A stretch of DNA of 64,000 nt. Origin: Glacieibacterium arshaanense. Lineage in GTDB: Bacteria > Pseudomonadota > Alphaproteobacteria > Sphingomonadales > Sphingomonadaceae. The DNA lies in contig NZ_SIHO01000002.1 of NCBI RefSeq assembly GCF_004681125.1, positions 1,085,414 through 1,149,413 on the forward strand, given 5' to 3'. Below the pieces are notes generated by a model that had not been told where the DNA came from, made no database searches, and worked only from the letters and a program-made list of their open reading frames with translations. Positions 24,413 through 33,154 of the stretch are shown one piece after another. The position numbers and the translations under genes were made by a program. Position 1 is the first letter of the stretch, and each line of letters begins with the position of its first letter.

Positions 24413-24420
24413 GGGCGCGC

Positions 24421-24499
24421 CGCGCGGGCAGGGGTGACCCCTGCACCCAATAATCGGGTGCAGGCCTCAGGCCTGAACGCCGGAGGCCCTTAAAGCGCC
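24421..24499. repeat. Palindromic interspersed repeat, copy 3
   Basis: Very close to copy 1 (GCGGGCAGGGGTGACCCC, CCCAATAAT, GGGTGCAGG, GGAGGCCCTTAAAGCGCC at the right end) and shares AGGCCTCAGGCCTG with copy 2. The right outer arm is degenerate (CCTGAACGCC). It lies between convergent genes, and its TTAAAGCGCC end supplies the stop codon and last codons of the GST gene, exactly as copy 1 does for the metallopeptidase. Confidence 0.8.
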
Positions 24500-25122
24500 A
24501 TGCTCGGCCGCTCCGCCATCCGCGCCCGCCACGCCAGCAGATGGACGTGGTGGTCGCCGGGACGGACGCGGACGACGCGCGCGAAGTCGGTCGCGACGAC
24601 GGCGGTGATGTCGGCGACGCTGAAGCTGGCCGTGGCGACATACTCACGTCCGGCCAGATGCGCGTCGAAGGCGTCGATGAAGGCGTGCAACCGTGCTAGG
24701 CCGCGTTCGGCGAGTTCGGGGATTTGCGCATAGTTGACCGGGCCGGGTAGCGCGCGGTCCTTCATGCCCGGCGCAGTGTTGCGCAAGGCATCGGCGATCG
24801 GGGAAAAGCATTCGAATTCGATGCGGGCGTTCCAGCTGGCGATTTCGGCCTTTTCGAGCGGGGTGACACCGAGCAGTGGCGGCTCGGGGTAGGCGGCTTC
24901 GGCCCAGGCGAGGATGCCGGCGTTGTCGGTGAGGACAGGGCCGTCATCGAGTTTGAGCGCCGGCACGGTGCAGGCGGGGTTGATGGCGCGATAGGCAGCG
25001 CCGAGCTGTTCCTGCGTCGCCAGATCAACCTCGACGCTGGTGTGCGCGATGCCCTTTTCGGCAAGCAGGATGCGGGCGCGGCGCGGGCTGGGCGCGCGGG
25101 CAAAATCATAGAAAACCGGCAT
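24490..25122 (-). CDS. Glutathione S-transferase family protein
   Basis: 210-residue GST-fold protein. The N-terminal thioredoxin-like half starts MPVFYDFARAPSPRRARI, contains the cis-Pro segment CTVPALKL and ends with the glutathione-binding DNAGILAW; an all-helical C-terminal half follows (ASFSVADITAV). The start at 25122 has AAGGGGAAC upstream. It is probably cytosolic and conjugates or reduces small molecules. The last codons (GCG CTT TAA) come from the palindromic repeat. It lies just downstream of purU in the same direction. Confidence 0.9.
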   Translation of the reverse strand: MPVFYDFARAPSPRRARILLAEKGIAHTSVEVDLATQEQLGAAYRAINPACTVPALKLDDGPVLTDNAGILAWAEAAYPEPPLLGVTPLEKAEIASWNARIEFECFSPIADALRNTAPGMKDRALPGPVNYAQIPELAERGLARLHAFIDAFDAHLAGREYVATASFSVADITAVVATDFARVVRVRPGDHHVHLLAWRARMAERPSMAL

Positions 25123-25135
25123 TGATCGTTCCCCT

Positions 25136-25996
25136 TTAGTCCCTGAACACCACCGTGCGCGGGCCGTTGACGAGCACGCGGCCATCGAGGTGGAACCGGA
25201 TGGCGCGCGCCAGCACGCGGCGTTCGATGTCACGGCCCTTGCGGATCAGGTCGTCGGGCGTGTCCGAATGGCTGATGCGTTCGACGTCCTGTTCGATGAT
25301 CGGGCCCTCGTCGAGGTCGGCCGTCACATAGTGCGCGGTGGCGCCGATGACCTTGACGCCGCGCTGGTGCGCCTGGTGATAGGGTTTGGCGCCCTTGAAG
25401 CCCGGCAGGAAGCTGTGATGGATGTTGATGCAGCGCCCGCTGAACTTCGCGGCGAGGTCATCCGACAGGATCTGCATGTAGCGCGCAAGCACCGCCAGCT
25501 CGCTGCCAGTCGATTGGAAAAGTGCCCATATCTGAGATTCTTGCGCAGCTTTGTTGCCGGGAATTGTCGGCAGATGATGGAACGGAATGTCGCCGAAATC
25601 CAGGCTGGCATAGGTGTCGCGCGGGTGGTTCGAGATGATGCCGGTGACGTCCATGTCGAGCTCGCCGATGCGGCGGCGGTAGAGCAGGTCGGCGAGGCAA
25701 TGGTCGGCTTTTGACGCGAGGATCAGCACCTTGGGCCGCTGGCTGCGCGCGCGGATGCGGTAGTCCATGCCGTAGTGCGCGGCGATCGCCTCGAAGCCGG
25801 CCTCCAGCGCCGTACTGCCCGCCGGATCGGCAACGCGATACGCCGTGCGCATGAAGAAGCGGTTGGTCTCGATATCATTATATTGATGCGATTCGAGGAT
25901 GTTGCCGCCCGACTTGAAGATATGGTTGGTGACATTGGCGACGATGCCCGGCATGTCGTCACAGACAAAGGTCAGGATGAAGGTTTGTGACGGCAC
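25136..25996 (-). CDS. purU: Formyltetrahydrofolate deformylase
   Basis: Hydrolyses 10-formyl-THF to formate and THF, balancing one-carbon pools and supplying formate. The 286-residue product has an N-terminal ACT domain (LTFVCDDMPGIVANVTN) and a C-terminal formyltransferase fold with the catalytic Asn-His-Asp elements (INIHHSFLPGFKGA and DLDEGPII). Length is typical. It begins 4 bases after the stop of the aminotransferase gene and is followed by the GST gene 13 bases away, so the three could form an operon. Confidence 0.95.
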   Translation of the reverse strand: MPSQTFILTFVCDDMPGIVANVTNHIFKSGGNILESHQYNDIETNRFFMRTAYRVADPAGSTALEAGFEAIAAHYGMDYRIRARSQRPKVLILASKADHCLADLLYRRRIGELDMDVTGIISNHPRDTYASLDFGDIPFHHLPTIPGNKAAQESQIWALFQSTGSELAVLARYMQILSDDLAAKFSGRCINIHHSFLPGFKGAKPYHQAHQRGVKVIGATAHYVTADLDEGPIIEQDVERISHSDTPDDLIRKGRDIERRVLARAIRFHLDGRVLVNGPRTVVFRD

Positions 25997-26000
25997 GCGA

Positions 26001-27320
26001 TTAATCGATCGTCGCGAGCAGGTCGGCCAGCTTGCCGAACATTTCGTCGATCTGCGGTTTTTCGACGATCAGTGGCGGCGACAGCGCGATGATGTCGCCG
26101 GTGGCGCGCACCAGCAGGCCGCTGTCGAACGCCGCATGGAACAATTCGGTGGCGCGCTTGCTGGGCGCGCCGGGGCGCGGTTCGAGTTCGATGCCGGCGA
26201 CCAGCCCGATGTTGCGCAAATCGATGACGTGGCGCTTGCCCTTCAGGCTGTGCACCGCGTCCGACCAATATTCGGACAGGCTGGCGGCGCGCTCGAACAG
26301 CCCCTCGGCCTTGTACAGGTCGAGCGTTGCCAATCCTGCCGCCGCCGCCAGCGGGTGCCCCGAATAGGTGTAACCGTGGAAGAACTCGATGCCGTCGGGG
26401 GCGCCTTCGACAATCGCGTCGTGGACACCACGCGCTACCGCTACCGCGCCCATCGGCACCGCAGCATTGGTAAGCCCTTTGGCCATGGTGATGATGTCGG
26501 GGGTGACGCCGAACAGTTCGGCCGCCGTTGCGGTGCCGAGCCGGCCATAGGCGGAGATAACTTCGTCGAATATCAACAGGATACCGTGTGTATTGCAGAT
26601 GGTACGCAAGCGTTCGAGATAGCCCGCAGGCGGTACCAGCACGCCGGTCGAGCCCGCCATCGGTTCGACAATCACCGCAGCAATCGTGTCGGCGCCGTGC
26701 AGTCCGACGAGGCGTTCAAGGTCTTCGGCGAGCTCGGTGCCGTGTGCCGGCATGCCGCGCGTGAAGGCGTTGCGCGCGAGGTCGTGCGTGTGGCGCATAT
26801 GGTCGACGCCCGGCAGCAGCGCCCCGAAGGCGCGGCGGTTGTTGACCAGTCCACCGACCGAGGTGCCGCCGAAGCCGGTGCCGTGATAGCCGCGCTCGCG
26901 CCCGATGAAGCGCGTCCGGCCGCCCTGGCCGCGGGCGCGCTGATAGGCGAGCGCGATCTTGAGCGCGGTATCGACCGATTCGGACCCCGAGTTGGTGAAG
27001 AATACACGGTCGAGCCCCGCCGGCATCAGTGCCGCAACGCGCGACGCGAGCTCGAACGCGGTGGGGTGGCCGAGCTGGAACGTCGGTGCGAAATCGAGCG
27101 TCGCGGCAGTCTTGGCAATCGCGGCGGCAATCGGTGCGCGGCAGTGGCCGGCGTTGACGCACCACAGCCCGGCGGTGCCATCGAGCACCTGGCGGCCGTC
27201 GCTAGCGGTGTAGTGCATGTCCTTTGCGGCGACCAGCTGGCGCGGCGTCGCCTTGTACGCGCGGTTGGCGGTGAACGGCATCCAGAAGGCCGCGAGCGGA
27301 TCATTCTCAAGCATGGGCAC
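26001..27320 (-). CDS. Class III aminotransferase (omega-amino acid:pyruvate type)
   Basis: 439-residue PLP enzyme of the class III aminotransferases, closest in motif to beta-alanine/omega-amino acid:pyruvate transaminases. Seen: FTNSGSESVDTALK (phosphate-binding loop), GYHGTGFGG, FDEVISAYGR (Asp pairing with the PLP nitrogen) and MAKGLTNAAVPMG with the Schiff-base Lys. A start two residues downstream (MLENDPL) is equally possible. It probably interconverts an omega-amine or amino acid with its semialdehyde; the substrate is undetermined. Confidence 0.92.
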   Translation of the reverse strand: MPMLENDPLAAFWMPFTANRAYKATPRQLVAAKDMHYTASDGRQVLDGTAGLWCVNAGHCRAPIAAAIAKTAATLDFAPTFQLGHPTAFELASRVAALMPAGLDRVFFTNSGSESVDTALKIALAYQRARGQGGRTRFIGRERGYHGTGFGGTSVGGLVNNRRAFGALLPGVDHMRHTHDLARNAFTRGMPAHGTELAEDLERLVGLHGADTIAAVIVEPMAGSTGVLVPPAGYLERLRTICNTHGILLIFDEVISAYGRLGTATAAELFGVTPDIITMAKGLTNAAVPMGAVAVARGVHDAIVEGAPDGIEFFHGYTYSGHPLAAAAGLATLDLYKAEGLFERAASLSEYWSDAVHSLKGKRHVIDLRNIGLVAGIELEPRPGAPSKRATELFHAAFDSGLLVRATGDIIALSPPLIVEKPQIDEMFGKLADLLATID

Positions 27321-27405
27321 TCACCTCGATGGCAAAACGTCTGTCGCTGCTATCAAAGAAACGCCGTGCCAGCGCAAGCGCCGCGGCACCGCTTGCAGCG
27401 CGCAA

Positions 27406-27420
27406 TGTTATACTATATCA
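27406..27420. promoter_or_regulatory. Zur-box-like palindrome upstream of the MerC gene
   Basis: TGTTATA-C-TATATCA, a 15-base palindrome with one mismatch, ending one base before the GGGAGG ribosome site of the MerC gene. It matches the core of the known bacterial Zur consensus (TGTTATAnTATAACA). The second gene of the pair encodes a Zur-like repressor. The site must overlap the promoter or transcript start, fitting repression under zinc sufficiency. Confidence 0.65.
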
Positions 27421-27427
27421 GGGAGGC

Positions 27428-27793
27428 ATGACGACGCGCATCTCCAGCTGGATCGACCGGTCGGCGCTCGGCCTGTCGGGGCTGTGCCTGCTGCACTGCC
27501 TTGCCGGCGCGGTGCTGCTGTCGGTGCTGTCGGTGGGCGGCGGCCTGCTCAGCCATACCGTCCACGCCTGGGGCCTCGCGCTGGCGCTGCCGCTTGCGGC
27601 ATTCGGGCTGTGGCGCGGTTACCGGCTGCACACGCGCTGGCAGGTGATTGCGCTGGGCACCGCCGGATTGACGCTGATGCTGACGTCGCTGTTCGTGCCG
27701 CACGGCGCCTTCCTCGAAATCGCCAGCTCGGTGCTCGGCGTCGGCCTGCTCGGCACCGCGCACCTGCTTAACCTGCGCTGGCTCGCCCACTGA
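27428..27793 (+). CDS. MerC domain-containing membrane protein
   Basis: 121-residue MerC-family protein with four hydrophobic segments. The first carries a cysteine pair (GLCLLHCLAG) placed as in MerC, which takes up mercuric ion. Here no merA, merT or merR is nearby; instead the gene precedes a Zur-like regulator and follows a Zur-like box, so zinc or another thiophilic metal is the likelier substrate. The start at ATG 27428 has GGGAGG upstream. Confidence 0.82.
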   Translation: MTTRISSWIDRSALGLSGLCLLHCLAGAVLLSVLSVGGGLLSHTVHAWGLALALPLAAFGLWRGYRLHTRWQVIALGTAGLTLMLTSLFVPHGAFLEIASSVLGVGLLGTAHLLNLRWLAH

Positions 27794-27828
27794 CTTGCAG
27801 AGCGGCGCCGCAACCCCGATAATGGGGT

Positions 27829-28305
27829 ATGGCAAGTCTGGCCCCGCACAATCATGATCACCGCAAGCTGGCGGGCAGCGCGCTCGTCACGGCGGCACGC
27901 GCAACGATGCTGGCGGCGGGCGAACAATGGACCGATATGCGTGCAGCGGTGTTCAACGTGCTTGCCGGACTCGATGCCCCCGCCAGCGCCTATGCCATCA
28001 CCGATGCCGTCTCGACGGCGCTCGACCGGCGCATCGCGGCGAACAGCATCTACCGCATTCTCGACCTGTTCGTGGCGAACAACGTCGCGCTGCGCGTCGA
28101 AAGTGCCAACGCCTATCTCGTCAACGCGCATCCCGAATGCCTGCACGACTGCCTTTTCCTCGTCTGCGACGGCTGCGGCAAAGCCACGCATGTCGATGAC
28201 GAGGCAATTTCAACGCAGATTCGCGCCACCGCTGCTGCGGCAGGATTCCGCGCCGAACGGCCGGTTATCGAAGTGCGTGGCCGCTGCGCCGCATGCTGCG
28301 CGTAA
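27829..28305 (+). CDS. zur: Fur-family regulator, Zur-like
   Basis: 158-residue metal-dependent repressor of the Fur family. A winged helix (TDMRAAVFNVLAG ... NSIYRILDLFVANN) is followed by a dimerisation domain with VESANAYLV, CDGCGK and a C-terminal CAACC. The two CxxC pairs would form the structural zinc site. The pattern VES-N-Y and FxCDxCG with VIE...CAAC resembles Zur more than Fur or PerR. It lies 35 bases after the MerC gene and likely controls both genes through the palindrome at 27406. Confidence 0.82.
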   Translation: MASLAPHNHDHRKLAGSALVTAARATMLAAGEQWTDMRAAVFNVLAGLDAPASAYAITDAVSTALDRRIAANSIYRILDLFVANNVALRVESANAYLVNAHPECLHDCLFLVCDGCGKATHVDDEAISTQIRATAAAAGFRAERPVIEVRGRCAACCA

Positions 28306-28377
28306 AGCGGCGGCAACAGCACTGCAACAATCGACAAATGCCGCTTTGCGCGCTACCGCTTTGCCCAACAGGAATAT

Positions 28378-30321
28378 TTGGTTGAATCATCCGTGACCCA
28401 ACGCCCCGCAACGCCGTTGCTCGATACACTTCCGCTGCCGGCTGACCTGCGCAAACTCGAACACCGCGATCTGCGTCAGGTCGCCGATGAACTGCGCGCC
28501 GAACTGATCGATACCGTCAGCACCACCGGCGGGCATCTTGGTGCCGGCCTCGGCGTCGTCGAACTCACCGTCGCGCTGCACTACGTGTTCAATACCCCCG
28601 AAGACCGGCTGATCTGGGACGTCGGGCATCAGGCCTATCCGCACAAGATCCTCACCGGCCGGCGCGAGCGCATCCGCACGCTGCGTCAGGGCGGCGGGCT
28701 GTCGGGCTTCACCAAGCGCAGCGAATCCGAATACGACCCGTTCGGCGCCGCCCACAGCTCGACGTCGATTTCGGCGGCACTGGGCTTTGCCGTCGCTAAC
28801 AAGCTGTCGGGCGCGCCCGGCAAGGGCATCGCCGTCATCGGCGACGGCGCCATGTCGGCGGGCATGGCCTATGAAGCGATGAACAACGCGCAGGCTGCGG
28901 GCAACCGGCTGGTCGTCATCCTCAACGACAATGACATGTCGATCGCGCCGCCGGTCGGTGCGCTGTCGGCGTATCTGGCGCGCATCTATTCGTCGCGGCC
29001 GTTCCTGGAAATCCGCGAAGTCGTCAAGCTGCTCGCGCAGAAGGTCCTGCCGCACCAGCTGCATTCGCCCGCCAAGCGCGCCGAGGAATATTTCCGCACG
29101 CTGGCGACCGGCGGCAGCCTGTTCGAGGAGCTGGGTTTTTACTACGTCGGCCCCATCGACGGCCATAACCTCGAACATCTGGTGCCGGTGCTCGAAAACG
29201 TCCGCGACGCTGCCGAAGGCCCGATCATCGTCCATGTCGTCACGAAAAAGGGCAAGGGCTACGCGCCTGCCGAAGCCGCCGAGGACAAATACCACGGCGT
29301 CCAGAAGTTCGACGTCGTCACCGGCACGCAGGTCAAGCCCAAGGCCGGCCCGCCGAGCTATCAGAACGTCTTTGCCGCGCAGCTGATCAAAGAGGCGCAA
29401 GTCGACGACAAGATCGTCGCGATCACCGCCGCCATGCCATCGGGCACCGGTGTCGACCGCTTCGCCAAGGCTTTCCCCGACCGCACTTTCGATGTCGGCA
29501 TCGCCGAACAGCATGCGGTGACGTTCGCCGCCGGCATGGCTGCGCAGGGCTACAAACCGTTTGCGGCGATCTATTCGACTTTCCTGCAGCGCGCCTATGA
29601 CCAGGTCGTCCACGACGTGGCGATCCAGAACCTGCCGGTGCGCTTCGCCATCGACCGCGCCGGACTGGTCGGCGCCGACGGCGCGACGCACGCTGGCAGC
29701 TTCGACGTGACCTATCTCGCAACGCTGCCCAACATGGTTGTCATGGCGGCGTCGGACGAGGCCGAACTGACGCACATGGTCCACACCATGGCGCACTATG
29801 ACGCCGGCCCAAGCGCGGTGCGCTATCCGCGCGGCGAAGGCACCGGTGCCGCAATTCCCGAAGTCCCGCAGCTGCTCGAAATCGGCAAGGGGCGCATTGT
29901 CCGCGAAGGCAAGAAGGTCGCGATCCTGTCGCTCGGCACGCGGCTCGGCGAAGCACTGCTCGCGGCCGACGACCTCGATGCCCGCGGCCTGTCGACCACC
30001 GTCGCCGACATGCGTTTTGCCAAGCCGATCGACCATGCGCTGGTCCGCAAGCTGGCGCTCAGCCACGACGTCATCATCACCATCGAAGAAGGCGCCATCG
30101 GCGGCTTCGGCGCGCACATCCTGACCTGGTGCAGCGACGAGGGACTGATGGACGGCGGCCTCAAGATCCGCACGATGCGCCTGCCCGACGTCTTCCAGGA
30201 CCATGACAACCCGGCGCTGCAATATGCCGAAGCCGGGCTGGATTCTGCGGGCATCGTCGCCACCGTGCTCAGCGCGCTGCAGCACAACAGCGTCGGCATC
30301 ATCGGCGGCGCGCGCGCCTGA
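28378..30321 (+). CDS. dxs: 1-deoxy-D-xylulose-5-phosphate synthase
   Basis: First enzyme of the MEP isoprenoid pathway, a ThDP-dependent transketolase-like protein joining pyruvate and glyceraldehyde 3-phosphate; it feeds ubiquinone, carotenoid and undecaprenyl synthesis. The product has 647 residues, typical length. Seen: HQAYPHKIL near the N terminus, [17 protein letters not shown] (ThDP motif), and in the C-terminal half [17 protein letters not shown] with the catalytic Glu and [10 protein letters not shown]. The start is probably TTG 28378 (ACAGGAA five bases upstream); GTG 28393 is an alternative. Confidence 0.96.
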   Translation: MVESSVTQRPATPLLDTLPLPADLRKLEHRDLRQVADELRAELIDTVSTTGGHLGAGLGVVELTVALHYVFNTPEDRLIWDVGHQAYPHKILTGRRERIRTLRQGGGLSGFTKRSESEYDPFGAAHSSTSISAALGFAVANKLSGAPGKGIAVIGDGAMSAGMAYEAMNNAQAAGNRLVVILNDNDMSIAPPVGALSAYLARIYSSRPFLEIREVVKLLAQKVLPHQLHSPAKRAEEYFRTLATGGSLFEELGFYYVGPIDGHNLEHLVPVLENVRDAAEGPIIVHVVTKKGKGYAPAEAAEDKYHGVQKFDVVTGTQVKPKAGPPSYQNVFAAQLIKEAQVDDKIVAITAAMPSGTGVDRFAKAFPDRTFDVGIAEQHAVTFAAGMAAQGYKPFAAIYSTFLQRAYDQVVHDVAIQNLPVRFAIDRAGLVGADGATHAGSFDVTYLATLPNMVVMAASDEAELTHMVHTMAHYDAGPSAVRYPRGEGTGAAIPEVPQLLEIGKGRIVREGKKVAILSLGTRLGEALLAADDLDARGLSTTVADMRFAKPIDHALVRKLALSHDVIITIEEGAIGGFGAHILTWCSDEGLMDGGLKIRTMRLPDVFQDHDNPALQYAEAGLDSAGIVATVLSALQHNSVGIIGGARA

Positions 30322-30522
30322 TCGCGGCGGTCCAGTCAAGCGTTGAAACGCGTTGCCAGCTTCGCACTCCAGATCAGTCTTCAACGGCCTGGTGATCGAT
30401 CGCGTAAAGCGGTCGTCTGGCGCGGACAGACGCCAAACGCCCCACAGCCGGTCGGTTCAGTCTGAGCTTGGGCCATCTAAGCCGCGCGCATCGGCTCACA
30501 GCTTCGCGTGGTCAGTCACGAC

Positions 30523-30555
30523 TTCAATTTTGAATTTCACTGCGTTATATCAGTG
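30523..30555 (+). promoter_or_regulatory. Candidate promoter for the DUF4136 gene
   Basis: TTCAAT (30523-30528), a 17-base spacer, and TATATC (30546-30551), about 44 bases before the ATG. The -10 lies inside CACTG-N8-CAGTG (30538-30555), a possible operator. The same TATATCAG occurs in the promoter candidate before tlyA. The preceding 200 bases (30322-30522) after dxs show no gene. Confidence 0.45.
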
Positions 30556-30594
30556 CAGCCGCAAATTGGCGGTCTGTTGCTGAAGGGGTCACTT

Positions 30595-31104
30595 ATGAAC
30601 CGCAACCGCTTTCTCGCGCTGAGCGCCGTGCTGAGCCTGTTCGCTGCAACGGGCGCAGTTGCGGGTCCGACGATCTCTTCGAACACCGCCCCCGGCGTCA
30701 ATTTCAGTGCTTACAAGACGTACCAATGGGTCCAGATCTCCCCCAGCAGCAATCCTGTCATCCAGCAGGAAATCGTTGCGAGCATCGAGCAGGCGCTGGC
30801 CAGCAAGGGCTTGGTCAAGGCGCCTTCGGCCGACATCAAACTGGTCCTGACGACCGGCGTGCAGACCCAGACGGAACTCGAGAGCTGGGGACGCTGGGGC
30901 CTGCAGACGAGCACCTATCAATACAGCCAGGGCCAGCTTTCGATCGATGCCTTCGACGCCAAGACCAACATGGCGCTGTGGCACGGGCAGGCAACGGAGA
31001 CCATCAACCCGCAGAAGCCGGACATGAAAAAGATCAATGACGCCGTGACCAAGCTGATGGCGACTTTCCCGACGTCCATACCGAGCGCCGCGCCGGCGAA
31101 GTAG
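30595..31104 (+). CDS. DUF4136 domain-containing exported protein
   Basis: 169-residue protein with a signal peptide (MNRNRFLALSAVLSLFAATGAVA) but no lipobox, so it should be a soluble periplasmic or surface protein. The mature part shows the DUF4136 pattern: NFSAYKTYQWVQ near the start, paired helices with EIVASIEQALASKGL, a central QTELESWGRWG beta region, and TNMALWHGQATE near the end. Function unknown. The start has GAAGGGGT upstream. Confidence 0.85.
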   Translation: MNRNRFLALSAVLSLFAATGAVAGPTISSNTAPGVNFSAYKTYQWVQISPSSNPVIQQEIVASIEQALASKGLVKAPSADIKLVLTTGVQTQTELESWGRWGLQTSTYQYSQGQLSIDAFDAKTNMALWHGQATETINPQKPDMKKINDAVTKLMATFPTSIPSAAPAK

Positions 31105-31507
31105 CTTGCCCGCTTGCTGCAGCGGGGACCTGCCCGCGCTGCAGCAGCACTCCACATTTCTTGACATTTTGAACCAATAGGGTTATATCAGCAATCGCCC
31201 GCTGCGCATTGGCAATGCAGGAGAATATTCCGCGCGCGGGCGCAGAAGCGGGGTGTGAACCGGCGCGAAAACCCGCCTGCACCCGTAAAGACAGTAAAGT
31301 TTGGATCCTACAGCCGGGTGAAATAACGCATAGATATCAAGGCGCTGTAGTGCGTTCCGGCCAAATCCGCTTGTCCGTGTTTGTGCGTGAATCGGTGCCA
31401 ATTGGCGCCACTTTCGGTCCAAAATCCCTGCGAAACGCGCAAATCTGTACGTTTTTTGACTCGCTGCACAATTTGCCAAGCGGCGCCGGACACCATAACG
31501 GGTCGCC
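31105..31507. other. Long intergenic region before tlyA
   Basis: About 400 bases without a convincing gene. It contains a consensus-like promoter at 31161-31189 and then about 310 bases of mixed composition up to the tlyA start. An open frame (31215-31511, about 98 codons) ends in an ATGA overlap with tlyA, but its sequence looks non-native and has no recognisable features. The region may be an untranslated leader or encode a small RNA. Confidence 0.5.
31161..31189 (+). promoter_or_regulatory. Strong sigma-70-type promoter candidate
   Basis: TTGACA (31161-31166), exact consensus, a 17-base spacer and TATATC (31184-31189). Predicted transcripts would start near 31196, about 310 bases before tlyA. 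It shares GTTATATCAG with the promoter candidate at 30544. Confidence 0.55.
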
Positions 31508-32245
31508 ATGACCAAGACGCGCGCCGATCAACTGCTGGTGGCCCAGGGCCTCGCCGAGTCGCGGACGCGGGCGCAGGCGCTGATCCTTGCCGGGCTGGTC
31601 TATGCCGGCGACCGGCGCGTCGACAAGGCCGGGCAGGTGCTCCCCGACGACACTGCGCTGACCGTCAAGGGCCGCGACCACCCGTGGGTATCGCGCGGCG
31701 GCGTCAAGCTGGCGCACGGTCTCGACCATTTCGGCTGGGACGTCACCGGTGCCACCGCAATCGACGTCGGCTCCTCGACCGGCGGCTTTACCGATGTGCT
31801 GTTGACGCGCGGCGCCAGTCACGTCTTTGCCGTCGACAGCGGCACCAACCAGCTGGCGTGGAAGCTGCGCGAGGATGCCCGGGTCACCGTGCTCGAACAG
31901 ACCAATGCGCGCTACCTGACCGACGACCAGATACCGGCGCCCATTGATATCATCGTCTGCGACGCAAGCTTCATCGGACTGGCGAAGGTGCTGGCGCGGC
32001 CGCTCGAATTTGCCGCACCCGCTGCCAAGCTGATCGCGCTGATCAAGCCGCAGTTCGAAGCCGGGCAGGGCGAAGTCGGCAAGGGCGGGGTAGTGCGCGA
32101 CCCCGCCATCCACGCCCGCGTCTGCGCCGAAGTCAGCGACTGGCTGGCATCGCTGCCCGGCTGGCAGGTCGCGGGTATCACCACCAGCCCGATCACCGGC
32201 CCCGAAGGCAATGTCGAGTTTCTGATCGGTGCCGTCCGCGCCTAG
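31508..32245 (+). CDS. tlyA: TlyA family rRNA 2'-O-methyltransferase
   Basis: 245-residue protein with an N-terminal S4 RNA-binding domain (TRADQLLVAQGLAESRTRAQ) and a C-terminal FtsJ-like Rossmann methyltransferase (AIDVGSSTGGFTDVLL as the SAM site). In TlyA proteins this combination methylates ribose in 16S and/or 23S rRNA, affecting sensitivity to capreomycin-type antibiotics. Older annotation calls it hemolysin A. Length is normal; the start is ATG 31508. Confidence 0.92.
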   Translation: MTKTRADQLLVAQGLAESRTRAQALILAGLVYAGDRRVDKAGQVLPDDTALTVKGRDHPWVSRGGVKLAHGLDHFGWDVTGATAIDVGSSTGGFTDVLLTRGASHVFAVDSGTNQLAWKLREDARVTVLEQTNARYLTDDQIPAPIDIIVCDASFIGLAKVLARPLEFAAPAAKLIALIKPQFEAGQGEVGKGGVVRDPAIHARVCAEVSDWLASLPGWQVAGITTSPITGPEGNVEFLIGAVRA

Positions 32246-32296
32246 ATATTGTGGCCCGGGATGACAGCGCCCGCAAAACCCGCTAAACCTGTGGTC

Positions 32297-32827
32297 ATGA
32301 GTACACCCATCAATCGTGGTTCGGCGTTCCGTGCGGCCATCATTCTGGTGCCGCTGTTCGAATTGCTCGGCGGGCTGATGGCGCGCGTTTCGGGCAGCAC
32401 CGTCGCCAACCCCTGGTATCAGGGCCTGACGCTGCCGCTCTACCAGCCGCCGGGTCCGGTGTTCGGCATTGTCTGGAGCATCCTTTATGCAATGACGGCG
32501 GTCGCCGTTGCGCTGGTGTGGGCGCACAAATCGGCGCCGGGGCGCTGGCTGGCGCTCGCGCTGTTTGCGCTGCAGTTTGCCTTCAACCTCGCCTGGTCGC
32601 CGCTGTTCTTCAAATACCACCAGATGCTGCCGGCGCTCGGGCTGATCGGCGCGATCTTCGTGGTAGCGCTCGCCGCGACCTTTGCGTTCGGGCGGATCAG
32701 CCGCACCGCGGCGTGGCTGATGGTGCCGTATCTGATGTGGCTGGGTATCGCCGCGTCGCTCAACTTTCGGGTCTGGCAGCTCAACCCCGCTGCCGCCGCG
32801 CCGGTGTCGGCGCTGTTCGGGGGCTGA
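32297..32827 (+). CDS. tspO: TspO/MBR family protein
   Basis: 176-residue membrane protein of the TspO/peripheral benzodiazepine receptor family, which binds tetrapyrroles and cholesterol-like molecules and in Rhodobacter regulates photosynthesis genes. Five hydrophobic helices and family motifs are present: NPWYQGLTLPLYQPPGPVFG, NLAWSPLFF and WLMVPYLMWLGIAASLNF. I used ATG 32297; an in-frame ATG at 32261 gives a longer start. No photosynthesis genes are seen in the window. Confidence 0.9.
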   Translation: MSTPINRGSAFRAAIILVPLFELLGGLMARVSGSTVANPWYQGLTLPLYQPPGPVFGIVWSILYAMTAVAVALVWAHKSAPGRWLALALFALQFAFNLAWSPLFFKYHQMLPALGLIGAIFVVALAATFAFGRISRTAAWLMVPYLMWLGIAASLNFRVWQLNPAAAAPVSALFGG

Positions 32828-32851
32828 CATGACAATCTTTGGAGACCGATA

Positions 32852-33154
32852 ATGCAATCGCAGAACAAGATTTTCGAAGACCTGTCGAAGGTCGCCACCT
32901 CGGCGCTCGGCACCTTTGCCGGGCTCGGCCGCGAAGTCGAAACCATGGCGAAGAACCGCGTCCGCGAAATGGCCGGTTCGGCCGACATGATCAGCCGTGA
33001 CGAGTTCGAAGCCGTCAAGGCAATGGCCGCCAACGCCCGCGCCGAAGTCGAGCTGCTCAAGGCAGAAATCGCGGCGATGAAGACCGCGCCGGCTGCGGCA
33101 AAGCCAGCGACCGCCAAGCCTGCCGCGCCGAAGCGAAAGACCGCCAAGGCATGA
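32852..33154 (+). CDS. ubiK: Ubiquinone biosynthesis accessory factor UbiK
   Basis: 100-residue protein of the BMFP/UbiK family, an accessory subunit that supports aerobic ubiquinone synthesis and binds membrane lipid. The N-terminal amphipathic helix region (NKIFEDLSKVATSALGTFAGL) is followed by MISRDEFEAVKAMAANARAE, which forms the trimeric coiled coil, and an Ala/Lys-rich tail. Its stop overlaps the next start (ATGA at 33151). Confidence 0.85.
   Translation: MQSQNKIFEDLSKVATSALGTFAGLGREVETMAKNRVREMAGSADMISRDEFEAVKAMAANARAEVELLKAEIAAMKTAPAAAKPATAKPAAPKRKTAKA

Noticed and set aside
31215-31511. 98-codon frame ending in an ATGA overlap with tlyA
   Set aside because: Only the overlap speaks for it. 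Composition, lack of any motif and no clear ribosome site make it more likely a chance frame in the leader, so it is noted only as part of the intergenic region.
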